Shown in pieces: positions 1 to 10,792 of a stretch of DNA of 64,000 nt. The notes beneath the pieces are model-generated. The model searched no databases and was not told where the DNA came from. It worked only from the letters and a program-made list of their open reading frames with translations. The position numbers and the translations under genes were made by a program. Numbering within the stretch: position 1 is the stretch's first letter; every line of letters begins with the position of its first letter. Source of the stretch: Lenzites betulinus (lineage: Eukaryota > Basidiomycota > Agaricomycetes > Polyporales > Polyporaceae); NCBI GenBank assembly GCA_022264855.1, contig JABYQU010000004.1:434001-498000 (forward strand), given 5' to 3'.

Positions 1-588
1 ATACCTGAGGGTCGGGATCGTGGATGCTTGCGGGATTTCGCAGCTTCTCGGGTTCTTGTAGTGAGGGGAATCGGCAGGTCGCGTTCTCGAGGCCTCAGGA
101 GGGTATATAGCGAGCGTGAGGGGATAAAGAAAGCGGGAGAGGTGGAGGTAGGAGGGAAAGGTCGTTCGGGATCTTCCGAATGAGTGTCATTCCCACTTTG
201 GCAAGTGTCCATGTTCGAAATCAGCGCCTAATGACTCCCACAAAGATCCTGATTCGCCTTTGGCTGCAGCAAAGAGACATCACGACAAAACGCAGTTTAG
301 GTTTTCCGCGAGAGCGTGCAATATATTAGGTGTGCGACTCCGCTGCCCGGACGTTGTCTGAGTGCATACATCACGTCTCACTAGGATTGTTACTACGGGT
401 ATCGAAGAAATGCAGCTGTACAAACGAAGGGCGTATGACGGCGACCGAGGGCAGACGGAAAAAGATGATGATGATGATGGTGCGGAACAAGTACGTTGTA
501 AGTTACGAGCAGAGTCTATGAGCGTCCACAGAGAGAAACAAGCCCGTGCGCTCCCCGGCGCCCCTCGCTAACCCAAGACAGACCGCGA
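1..588. other. Gene-free 3' flank of SMI1
   Basis: No supported gene. It lies downstream of the SMI1 stop codon, which is read on the minus strand. A short GAT trinucleotide run lies at about 464-479. Small open frames here match no family I recognise. Confidence 0.6.
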
Positions 589-2683
589 TTAAGACTGCGA
601 AGGCTTGGACTCCATGGACGTCACCGAGTCTGTTCTCCGCTTCCCACCAAGCTGCCCGAGCTTCTTGAGGCCGGAAGAAAGGCTCTTCTTCTTGCTGTGC
701 TTCTTACTTGACGCCGACGCCTTCGAATCCACAGAATTGATGGACATGGTATCGACATCCTGAACACCCTCAGACGTATCGGCCTCGTCGACCAGTACGC
801 CGTCGGCCTGCAACGTGTCGTCCAGAATGCCGGTGATGCCGCCCCCGCCGACGAGCCGAATGGTGACGTCGGGGTCCTGGTCCTCCGTTGACTCATCCGG
901 AGCATCCACCAACACGGGAGAATCCTCTTCCGACTTTGCCGTCCCGGCAACCTGTGAAGGTCCCGCGAGGGTCGCAGCGTCCACAAGGAGATCAGGGACG
1001 TTAGAAGCCGAGGTGGATGGTTGCATGACAGGGGGCGAATCCGTGATGACCGTAGCAATGGCGGGCGTCGGCGAGGGCGAGCGCGCCCGCACCTTGCGCG
1101 ATGGCACTGCGGTGAGAGGAGGAGACGTAGAGTCGAGAACTGCGGGGGTGCCCTCAATATCATCCTGTCGCGGGAAGACGTCGTCCTCGAATTCGGAATC
1201 AAGGTTACTGGGAGAGGGGAGGTCCACGGGCAGCGGCGCAGGTGGTTTCGTGACCGAGATCGTAGGCAGCTGCTGTCGTTGAGAGAAGTTGGTGACATTG
1301 CCTAATGGCGTCGGCAGAGAGGATTCGTCCAGTGCAGAGGCCTCGCCATCAGCGTCTTCAACGAGAACAGGAATAGGGACCTCTGCGCTCTTGCTGCCAG
1401 CAGTCTTCGCCGCGTCGATGGTATCGAAGGAAGCCTTTTCCTGCGTGCTAGTTGTAGCGAGGCCTGAGAAAAGCGGACTGCGTGACGTACCTTGCCCTTC
1501 TCAAGCAGAGGCTGCATAATGTTCTCAGGCACTATGCCGGCTTCTATCCACCTCCGCACGCTCCGATCCGCCCACGCCTCGAGGACCGGCCAGCCCTTAT
1601 ACTCCGCGGCCAACCTGAGGCCACCCGTTCCCGCGTCGCCACCTGTGTCGCCCTGGCCACCGCCGACGCCGTCGAAGAAGTACGAGTTGTATCCCACGTC
1701 GTCCTCGCTGCCCTCGCTCCCATCGGCGCCCGATCCGAGCTCGAAGCCCTCGCCGCTCTCGAGGTCCTCCACGAACCCCGCGAGGAACTTCGCCCACCCC
1801 GCCGGGCCGTCCCCCCTCCACATCACCACCTTCGTGTCGAAGTCGCGGCCGAAGACGATGACCTGTCCCACGGCGCCGCCATCTCCGGGGTTCATGTCGA
1901 TTCCGAGGTAGTTGCCCCCCTTATCTGCCACAAGCGGTATCCAGCCGCGACACGAGTACTCACGGCGTACCCACCCGGGCGGGATGGACTGCATCAGCTC
2001 GCGCAGGCCCGAGTTCGCGCCCGTTGCAGGGTCGTCGTCGACCTCGCGCCAGAACCGCCATTCCTCGAGCACGTCTTCGAGCGGCAGGAGCGTCAACCCG
2101 AAGAAGAGGCCTTCCGAGCATCCCGCCGAGGACTCTGGCTCCTGCCCGTCGACACATAGATACGACTCGCGCACCGGGGCGGGCAATGAGAATCCAAAGG
2201 CCATCTCGATTTGTGCCATGTCTTGCGGGAGGATACCATAGTTGAGGGTGTCGCCCAGCTCCGGATACTCGCGCTCGAGCCACAGGCGGAGGCGAGCCCA
2301 AGTATTTGAGAGGGGAGGATAGGGGTGCCCTGCTGCTGCTGGCTGGTGTAGGGGGAGGATGGTGCTTGGATTAGGACGGGTAGCGCTAAGGAGCATCATC
2401 AGTCGGTTAGTTCTATCTTGACCGCACGGCTGCCATGCATGGAGACGTACGAGGGGGGGACATCATAGTACGGGCCAGACGGCGAGGCTGGGGGATACGA
2501 GTACGGTGCCGATTGCCCATAGCCCGCCGCGGTAATGGACTCCGGGTTGAAGGCATCCGGGTGGGCGCCCTGGCTTGGGGAGGACGTCGGCAGGCTAAAG
2601 GCGTCGTGCGTCGACGTCATGGCCTTGCGGGACGAGTTGCGCGTGTTTTTGCTGGAGGAGAAGAGGGAGGCTAGCCAGCTCAT
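589..2683 (-). CDS. smi1: SMI1/KNR4 family cell-wall assembly regulator
   Basis: Three exons (2451-2683, 1491-2385, 589-1440) give 659 aa. Introns of 65 and 50 nt have GTACGT donors and clean phase. The start is the Met of MSWLASLF; upstream in-frame codons look untranslated. The SMI1/KNR4 domain spans roughly residues 105-285 (ARLRLWLEREYPELGDTLNYG, with GWIPLVADKGGNYLGIDMNP further on). A Ser/Pro/acidic low-complexity tail follows and ends in a Lys/Ser-rich segment. In yeast Smi1/Knr4 couples the Slt2 cell-integrity pathway to beta-1,3-glucan and chitin deposition and is largely disordered outside the domain. Family assignment is firm; the cell-wall role here is inferred from the family. 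Confidence 0.9.
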
Positions 2684-3605
2684 GGTCGAAGTCCGGGCCT
2701 GGCGTCCAGTCCGAGAGGTGTAGACAGACGATCGTGGTGCGGAGGCAAGAGTGATACAGACGGCGGACGGTGGAGCGAGGCAAAGAACTGCGCCTGGGCG
2801 AAGCGCTAGACGCGGGCTCTCTGGCGAAGTGGCCGCTATCACACGAGTTGGCTGCGCGCGACACGGACTCGGTGCTCAGCGTGCAGACGGGACTGCGAGG
2901 ACGGGCAGCAGGCGAGGACGTCGGGTGGACGGGGGCAAGAGGGCGTGCCAGATGTCGGTCGCTCGAACAGGGCAGGGGCCGCCCAGGCGACTTGAAACAT
3001 ATCACCATCCCCTGCCGCCCAAACAGACGCCCGCATCTCTCGCCTTGTCCGCTCTCTCCCGGCCTGCCCAGACCTCCCAACGTGCGGTGGCGCTGCTCGA
3101 GCTGTTCTTCGCCTCGGCGTGCATGCGGCCCTCTCGTAATTGCGCCAGCTTTCATCGGAAACCGTGCACAGAGTCTGCTATGCTATATAACACCGGGTAA
3201 ACTTCTGCTGATAGCAAACACACTAGGTCCCATAACATCATGCGCCCGAGGAGCATACCTGTGTGTGACCGAGGCTAAGGGCGATGCGGCTTTTTCGAAT
3301 GCTTGTCTTACCCGCTCTACAGCCTCGAATTCGCGCTGATTCTCCACAAAGACAGCTGGCACGTACAACCGTGAGCCCTACATTCGCCCAGTTTACTCGT
3401 TCAGGTAGACCCGGCTGGCGAGCCTCAGTTTCAACGTGTTTCGAACTTACGAGCCTCGGTCCGACATATATTACACTATTATGATCCCTAAATGATACAC
3501 TAGAACCGCTAGCGATGCTGTATGCAAGAATGTATCTATCGTCCGGTCCGTCGAACATTCACCATTTGACCACCGTTCCCCAGAGGTGCCTCACACTCGC
3601 GGTAC
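2684..3605. other. Intergenic: SMI1 upstream region and SCOT A 3' flank
   Basis: About 920 bp without a supported gene. It contains the SMI1 promoter and 5' leader next to 2683 and the SCOT A terminator region next to 3605. Short frames on both strands have no recognisable domain or coherent splice pattern. Confidence 0.6.
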
Positions 3606-5734
3606 TTAGAAGGTCGCGAGGTTGCTCGAGACCTCGTAGTCCGCGAGCGTCTTCGCGCGGAGCTCGTCGAGCGTGACGCCCTCCGCGATATCCGTGAGCA
3701 GGAGCGTGCCCGCCGCGCGGTCGACGCGGAACACCGCCATGTCCGTCACGATCAGGCTCACTGCCCGCGCGCCCGTGAGCGGGAGCGAGCACTCCTTCAG
3801 CACCTTCGGCGCGCCGTCTTTTGCGACGTGCTGCATCGTCACGATGACCTTCGTCTTGTCTGGGTTCGACACGAGGTCCATCGCACCGCCGATACCTGAA
3901 CCGAATATTAGCTGCATGCTCCACCTAAGCTCATGCCGACTGGCACTTACCCTTAACGAGCTTTCCGGGGATCATGAAGTTCGCAATGTCACCCGCCTGT
4001 GAGACTTGCATGGCCTGCGTGCAGTCGTCAGCGAAACATTCTTAAGTGCCGCGCTAAAGTACTTACACCCAAGCACGTTACGTGCATGTGGCCACCGCGA
4101 ATCATGTTGAACGATTCTGCTGAATCTGTCCGGCAGTCAGCTATTTTGCCGTGTTGCTGCGGAGGCAGATTGACGCACCGAAGCATGAAGCGCCAGGGAG
4201 CAGCGTCGTCGTCTCCTTGCCCGCGTTGATGATATCACTGCACGTTCATCGCGTGGTCAACAGACTGTACAGGTTCTTCGAACGCCTCGGTTACGTACGC
4301 GTCGACCTGATCTGGCGTGGGGTACGGGCCCATGCCGAGAATACCGTTCTCGCTCTCGAGCCAGACCTTCACCGTCGGGTCCAGGTGCTGCACGTCTCGA
4401 TTAGCCCCTCGATCGCACTGCGCGCGCAGGATCTGCAGGATTTACCTCTGGGATGAGTGTGGGGATGCCGACACCGAGGTTGACGTAGAAGCCGTCGCCG
4501 ATCTCGCGCGCCGCGCGCTTCGCGATGCGGTGCCGCCAGTCCTTGGTCGCCTTGTTATCGCTCTCGCCGGGCGCGGGCTCGCTCGTCTGCGCCTCCTTGC
4601 TTGGCGCGAGCTTCGTCACCTCGATCGACTTGGGCTCCGTCGCCTTTACGATGCGGTCGACGTAGACGCCAGGCACGTGGATCGCGTTCGGAGACAGACT
4701 TCCGACGGGCCTGCAAAACCAATGCCGCGTCAGTCAGAGTCAGCACACAGACAGCGCGCGCCGGAGAGCGGGCGCGGAGCGCGGACGTACACAATCTCTT
4801 CAGCCTCAACGATGGTGAGCTTCGCGTTGCGCGCCATCGTCGCGTTGTAGTTGTTCGCGGTGTACCGGAAGACGAGGTTCCCGACCTCGTCCGCCTTCCA
4901 CGCGTGCACGAACGCGACGTCGCCCGCGATCGCCGGCTCGAGGATGAAGCGCCGCCCGTTGAACTCGCGCGCCTCCTTCTTGTTCCCGGGGATGAGCACG
5001 CCCGCCTTCATGCCGCCGGGCTTGAAGCGGATCGGGATCCCGCCGTGCTCGACCTCCGTGTTCGCGCCGGTGGGCGTGTAGATCGCGGGCTCGCCGGACG
5101 CGTGCGCGTGCAGACGCGCGACGAGCGTGCCCTGGGGCACCAGCTCGATGCCGATGTCGCCGTTGAGATACGCGGACTCGAGGAACTTGTTCCTAAGCGC
5201 GGGGTATGCCGTAAGTAATGAATGAACGGGAAGAATATCGCGTATGACGACATACCCTCCGAGATATGAAATCATAACTCTGTCAAGCTGGCCGGACCGG
5301 ATGAGTTTTACTGCAGCGTAGACGTAAGCGACGCGAACTCTCTGGAGGGACGGGCAGGCTGCACTCACCGAGACCGTGGTCGCCTGCACCCGCGTTGTTG
5401 GAAATGGCGGTGAGGTTCTTGACCTCGGGGCGTTTTGTGAGCGCGGTGATGAGTGTTTCGGGAATGCCGGAAAGTCCGAACCCTGGCAGAAGGTCAATGT
5501 GAGCAACGCGTAGGACGCGAGGGGATGTGAGGACATGAACGTACCTCCCGAGAGGATGGTGTCGCCCGACTTGACATCCTTGAGGGCCTCGTCTATCGAG
5601 TCCCAGACTTTGGTCTTCTTGGGTATAGGCGCGTTCGCGACGACAGAGTAGTAGCGAAACCGCGCAGCGATGGATATCCTGCTGCTGATGCGGGCGCGGG
5701 GTATAGCGACTGCGCGTGGGCGAAGGGCGAGCAT
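3606..5734 (-). CDS. Succinyl-CoA:3-ketoacid CoA-transferase, mitochondrial (SCOT A)
   Basis: Ten exons (5545-5734, 5369-5482, 5256-5310, 4791-5192, 4446-4710, 4299-4387, 4179-4237, 4067-4125, 3951-4014, 3606-3895) give 528 aa, close to the animal enzyme. An Arg-rich, acid-poor N terminus (about 30 residues) looks like a mitochondrial presequence. Family motifs run in order: LSGGFGLSGIPETLI, the NNAG segment, GGIPIRFKPGG, the [12 protein letters not shown] block with the catalytic Glu, AGKETTTLLPGAS and [16 protein letters not shown]. The enzyme moves CoA from succinyl-CoA to acetoacetate, the entry step of ketone-body use in the matrix. It lies 603 bp downstream of a paralog in the same orientation. 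Unlike SCOT B it has an intron inside [12 protein letters not shown]. Confidence 0.93.
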
Positions 5735-6337
5735 GATGGAGGTGGTGGTGGTGGTGGTGGTGGTGGTGGTTGTAGAAGTGACGGTGATGTGAAAGCGGGG
5801 TATGTGCGACGATGGAGAGCAGCGGGCGACGCGGTGGGATGCGGGTGGGTTGCCTCGCGGACTGGAGGGGTGGGAAGGAGAACGCGGGGTAAGGTGGGGA
5901 AAGGTGCCGATAGTTATATATGTTTTGTGGGAGGCCCTGGCGGGCGAGCGAGGGCAGTTGACCCTTCCGCCGCATTTCCGTCTCGAGCCCGGCGAGGACG
6001 TCGTATGCGCAAAGGAGATCGTAGATCAACGCACCCGCCCCTTCGGCCGCGAGCGCCGGCCGCCCCCGCCCTCCCCAGCGCGGCCCAGCCAATCGCACCC
6101 CGCCCGCGATCGACCGGCCCGTCCCGCGTCCTTTCCCCGCATCCTCTTTCGGACGCATCCCGCCCTCTCGACGACGCGAGTGAGCACGGGGACGCCGCAC
6201 ACGACGCCCTTAGCACCGCTGCGGCCGGCGACGGGCGTAACCCCGCATGGCGCGCATGGGAGAAGGAAGCCTATCCAATTCCGTGTCATCAAATACCGCA
6301 TCGAGAAACGTACAAAGTACAGAGACAGCCTCGCGGG
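5735..6337. promoter_or_regulatory. SCOT A upstream region with (GGT)10 microsatellite
   Basis: About 600 bp between the two tandem SCOT genes, holding the SCOT A promoter and the SCOT B 3' flank. On the minus strand a TATATAA-like sequence lies near 5914-5920, about 180 bp before the SCOT A start. The leader contains ten ACC repeats. No coding sequence is supported. Confidence 0.55.
5741..5770. repeat. Trinucleotide microsatellite (GGT)10
   Basis: Ten perfect GGT units on the plus strand read as (ACC)10 in the sense of SCOT A. They end six bases before its start codon at 5734, so they lie in the predicted 5' leader. Confidence 0.9.
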
Positions 6338-8516
6338 TCACATCTGCCCGAGCGAGCTCGCGACCTGGAATTCGCATCCCGTCTTCGCCCTCACCTCCTC
6401 CAGCGACACCCCCTCCGCCAGCTCCTTCAGCGTCAGGTGCCCCGCCTCCCGGTCCACGTCGAACACCGCCAGCTCGGTGATAATCTGGCTGACCGTGCGC
6501 GCGCCCGTCAGCGGCAGCGCGCACTCCTTCAGAATCTTCGGGCTGCCGTCCTTCGCGGTGTGCTCCATGACCACTATCACCTTCGTTTTGTCCGGGTTCG
6601 ACACGAGGTCCATCGCACCGCCGATGCCCTTCACGAGCTTGCCCGGGATCATGAAATTCGCAATGTCACCCGCCTGTGAGACCTGCATGGCCTGCGAACA
6701 CGAAGCCCGTTATGAGCGCACTACGTCCACCGCATGGGCATACCCCGGACTTACCCCGAGGATCGCGACGTCAATGTGCCCGCCACGAATCATCGCGAAC
6801 GACTCGTACGAATCTGGAGATCATCCACAGGTCAGTGTACAGCCGCCGGGACCTGGACTCGGGATCGGTCGCGCACCGAATACAGATGACCCAGGGAGGA
6901 GGGTGACCGTCTCCTTTCCGGCATTAATAATGTCGCTGTCCTCCGGGCCCCGCCGGTCAGTATATAAACGCGCAAGCGAGTCCTACAAGAAGCCGGACCA
7001 CTCACGCATCAACTTTGTCCTTCGACGGGTACGGTCCCATTCCGAGGATTCCGTTCTCGCTTTGCAGCCACACTTTGACGCCCGGCGGCAGGAACTATGC
7101 GGAATACTATTAGCCCTCAGCCTATGGGGAGTTAACGGACAACGGCGAACCTCGGGCACCAGCGTAGGCATTCCAATACCGAGGTTAACATGGAAGCCAT
7201 CCTTCAACTCCTTGGCGGCACGGCGGGCGATTCTATGCCTTTGCTCGATAGCTGCCTTTTTCGCCGGGTCCACTGGGGTTTCGTCCTTTGCGTTGGCATC
7301 CGTGGCGACCGTCAGGATCTCAACCTGCTTTGGCGCGGTCGCTTTCACAATTCGGTCGACGTAAATGCCCGGAAGGTGAATCGCGTTGGGGGACAACGAT
7401 CCTACCGGGACAATGTTCTCCGCCTGCAACCGCAGTTAACCTCCAGGCCCTTCAAACACAAGAGCTACGCACCTCAACTATGGTGAGCTTCGCGTTGCGC
7501 GCCATCGTGCTCGAGAAGTTGTTCGCCGCGTATCTGAAGACGCAGTTCCCGACCTCATCCACCTTCCACGCACGAATGAACGCAACGTCCGCTGCAATCG
7601 CTGGCTCAAGCACGAACTTGCGCCCGTTGAACTCGCGCGACTCTTTCTTATTCCCCGGGATAGCGACCCCGGCCTTGATGCCACCCTCCTTTAGCCGAAT
7701 GGGGATGGTACCCTGCTCGACGGCGGTGTTGGCACCAGTCGGGGTGTAGAACGCAGGGAAGCCGGCGGCGTGCGCGTGTAGACGACCCACGAGCGTGCCC
7801 TGCGGAATGAGCTCGAGCGATATCTGCCCGTTGAGGTAGAGAGACTCGAAGTGCTTGTTCCTAGGTAAATGCTGCTGTTAGGTCGAGCTTGGGTCCCACG
7901 AAGGGTGCACATACCCTCCAATGTATGACGCCATAATCTTGCCAATCTGGCCGGTGTACAGTAGCTTGCCTGCCTCATGGTGTCACTACAGGGGATAGGG
8001 TATCATGGCTCTGTATGCGTACCAAGACCGAGCTCTCCGGACCCGACATTGTTAGAGACAGCCGTGATGTCCTTGACCTCATCTTTCCGCTTCGCCAGCG
8101 CCCCAATCAAGGTGTCTAGTAGCCAGGGGCGTCAGACCCCTCAAGTTCCTTCCACACATTCTACCAAACTCACCAGGAGTACCACACAGCCCAAACCCTT
8201 CACGCAACCCACACCGTATTCAGCATCCGCCCGCCCGCTGTGCATGACACAGATCCCACTCACCGCCGCTCAGCAGGACGTCACCCGACTTGACGTCCGC
8301 GACCGCCTCGTCGACCGAGTCCCAGACCTTCTTCTTGCGAGGCACCGCGTCCTCGACCGCGGTGCTGTACGCCCTGCCCGCCTGACCGATCGGGTGGACG
8401 AGGCTGGGCGGGGGCAGCGTTCCGCGGGGGTTCCGTGTCGGGCGATAGCTCGAGCGCAGCAGAGCCCGCGACGGGATGACCCGCGCGATATATGCTCTCC
8501 GCGCACACTGCAGCAT
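6338..8516 (-). CDS. Succinyl-CoA:3-ketoacid CoA-transferase, mitochondrial (SCOT B)
   Basis: Ten exons (8264-8516, 8174-8197, 8023-8115, 7915-7969, 7473-7860, 7151-7423, 7006-7094, 6877-6935, 6755-6813, 6338-6691) give 548 aa. It is a tandem paralog of SCOT A with the same catalytic block ([12 protein letters not shown]) and metabolic role. Its N terminus is longer and Arg/Ser-rich, again presequence-like. Exons of 55, 89, 59 and 59 nt match SCOT A exactly in length. SCOT B has an extra intron after GLCGTP that leaves a 24-nt exon, and it lacks the intron that SCOT A carries before IGGAMD. The donor after PTLVPE is the unusual GTTCGC. The GASCF site of SCOT A reads GSSVF here. Confidence 0.92.
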
Positions 8517-9071
8517 CTTGTCTTCTTCACGTCTATTCGTCCGCTAGCCTGTCAAATGCCCGAGTCCGTGGCCACCAGCGAGTCCAGGGGAGAAATCGAA
8601 ACGGGAAAGAGAGCCGGGTTCGACGGCGTTCGAAGCTACGACGCGGTTATAAACAGAGCGTAGGGCAGCGCCCGGCGCCGGGTCTTGCGCTGGATCAGGG
8701 TGCACGGCAGCCTCGGATGTGTACATGTGAGAGCGCATGTGAGGGAATGAGTCGACGTATTTGGGAGGCACATCAATTATGGTATCTGTCATGCTTCCCG
8801 ACAGCGTTGAATCCGGGGACCGGGCGGCGGACCAGGAGCCCCGCCGCGGCACCAGGCACGTAAATGCGGGGTAAACAGTAAATCGCTGCGGGGAACTGGC
8901 CAGAGGCCCGAGCGGCGAGGGACTTTGGGCAGCGTTAGGCCCGCGCGAGCTGAGAACTGTTCTACATTGGGGCTAGTGTTGCACTACATACATACATCCA
9001 ACCGCGGTTCGTATCTTTGTTGCTTCCGCTATAGTCCTCCCCATCCTGACGCACTTCAAGAGTTCCGTGGT
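8517..9071. other. Intergenic between twinfilin 3' end and SCOT B start
   Basis: About 555 bp holding the SCOT B upstream region and the twinfilin 3' flank. No frame with family support was seen. Confidence 0.55.
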
Positions 9072-10414
9072 TCACCGTTTCCTACCCGGTCCCTTCGGCC
9101 GCGCGAAAGGCTTCTTGTCCGAACCCTCCGACGAGACGCCTGCCGTGGCAGTCGCTGCGACCGACCCTGACAGCCCGAGCTCGGCAATGAGGTACTTCTC
9201 GTCCAGTTCCGAGGGATCCGACGTTTCCACCTTCCGCGAGGCAAGGGTAGAGCTGCTGCCGGAGGAGCTCAACAGCTCCTTCACCTCTCGCACGACTGAC
9301 AGAACCGCGCTGGAATAGAGCATACGGTGCCGCACGGGGGAGGCTGACGGGCAGGAGTATATCGGAACTGCGTACGGGAATTAGTGCATATCCAAGAAAT
9401 CTCATAGGTATACACTCACCAACTTCCCTCCGTGGCGGCGACGTGACGCTTTGTGGCCACGCGAAGAATGCGTATGCTAGAAATAGAAAGGGTAAGTGGG
9501 TGAGCCTGGCTCCGTGTTGCTACACGCACAAGGATCAGAGGGCGGGAGGGAGCTTCCAAGGCTGGAGATGTCGATCTCCTGCGCGGAGGTGAGTAACAGG
9601 GATTCCGTCGCGGGGTCGATCGACTGCATCCTTGGGTGAGTGGGAATTCGCGGTGAACGCGGGTATGACTTACGAGAACTACGAGTCGGGTGTCCTCAGC
9701 CGCACCGAGCTCCTTGATTGCGTCCACAGCTTCATCGGTCCACTTCAGGCCTACGCCCTGCGCGACATGACTCTGCCTTGCCCGGCTGCCTTCGTAATTT
9801 ATCCCCCCTGCTTCGCGCTCAGCAGCCTTCACTGCTTCCATCTCCTTCTCTCGGGCACTCATGGGTGGTGGTGCAGCAACATGGCGCTTATGTTTGGCAT
9901 AAGCTTCCGCGCCGATATCCTCTTTCGAGGTCGCGAATATTGTGTCTTTGAAGTGAGCCGATCCGAGGCTCTTGGTCACAGTGGTGCGCGTAGCAGCGTA
10001 CAACATCTGGGCAACCGTTTAATATTGCGTATCATACTGGGCTGCGATAGAGAGCAGGTACTAACCTTGTCCCGGACTTTCGCCGAGTCGGGTACATAGT
10101 TGATCGCAAGCCACTCCGTGGGCGGATCATCCAGTCGGACGAGGACGTATGCAGGGACATTGTCTTCGAGAATATCGACGACCCTGTCCAAGTCCTGCTC
10201 TAGCGTTCCGGACGGCGCGACGGTCTCGCTGGGTACGAGCGATTCTACATTTCGGACGCGAGATCACGATGAGCGATGGGAGACGCGCAAGAGAGTAGGC
10301 TCAGAGACCGTTTTCAATGGATATCTTGAGGAAACGCGTGTTATTGGACTCGACTGCTTCCGAGAATGCAGAAGAGAGCTCGGGCGAGATAGCGATCCCG
10401 GTTGGGGCAGACAT
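9072..10414 (-). CDS. twf1: Twinfilin, ADF-H actin-binding protein
   Basis: Six exons (10309-10414, 10066-10244, 9674-10006, 9530-9623, 9420-9476, 9072-9367) give 354 aa, normal for twinfilin. The first ADF-H domain includes EWLAINYVPDSAKVRDKMLY and a FKDTIFATS segment. The linker has many Lys/Glu/Ala residues. The second domain starts near SIDPATESLLL and carries PIYSCPSASPVRHRMLYSS. The C-terminal tail is basic and proline-containing (KKPFARPKGPGRKR), as in twinfilins that bind capping protein and membranes. It sequesters ADP-G-actin and regulates barbed ends at cortical actin. It is divergent from the Pep7 gene with a 378 bp shared upstream region. The first intron uses a weak GTCTCT donor, chosen because it restores ISIENESLVP. 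Confidence 0.9.
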
Positions 10415-10792
10415 GGTGGTCGGAGGAGAGCGAAATCAAGCTGACGGCGGCTAGATGGGCGTGTGTGCGCATGCCGGAACGCGATCTAGCTGCGCCGCGA
10501 GAGTTCGGCGGAGGCGCGACTTGTACAGTCGGGCTTTGCTCGGCTTGCTGCTCGTCCTCGTCCTCCACTCCCTCGACCTCGACGCAGGCCGTCCTTGCTT
10601 CCTCGCGACCACCGGAGAGCGTCAGCGAGGTGTTCGTATCGAGCTGCGTGGTGGCACCAGTCAGATCGAAGACAGCAAGCCGTCCCGGCCAGCACGGCTT
10701 CATCGCTCTACGCAGCGGTGTCCAGCGCGGACACATAACCCCTTATAACCCGTATCACCCCACGCTAGTCTCAGTACAGCTTGCCACAGGCC
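10415..10792. promoter_or_regulatory. Divergent promoter region, twinfilin / Pep7
   Basis: A 378 bp gap lies between the start codons of two head-to-head genes, so both promoters must lie here. I see no clear TATA box. Confidence 0.6.

Noticed and set aside
5802..7364. A 520-codon plus-strand open frame
   Set aside because: It lies antisense to SCOT B and the SCOT A upstream region. The minus strand has a fully consistent spliced enzyme with all motifs; long antisense frames are expected in GC-rich DNA.
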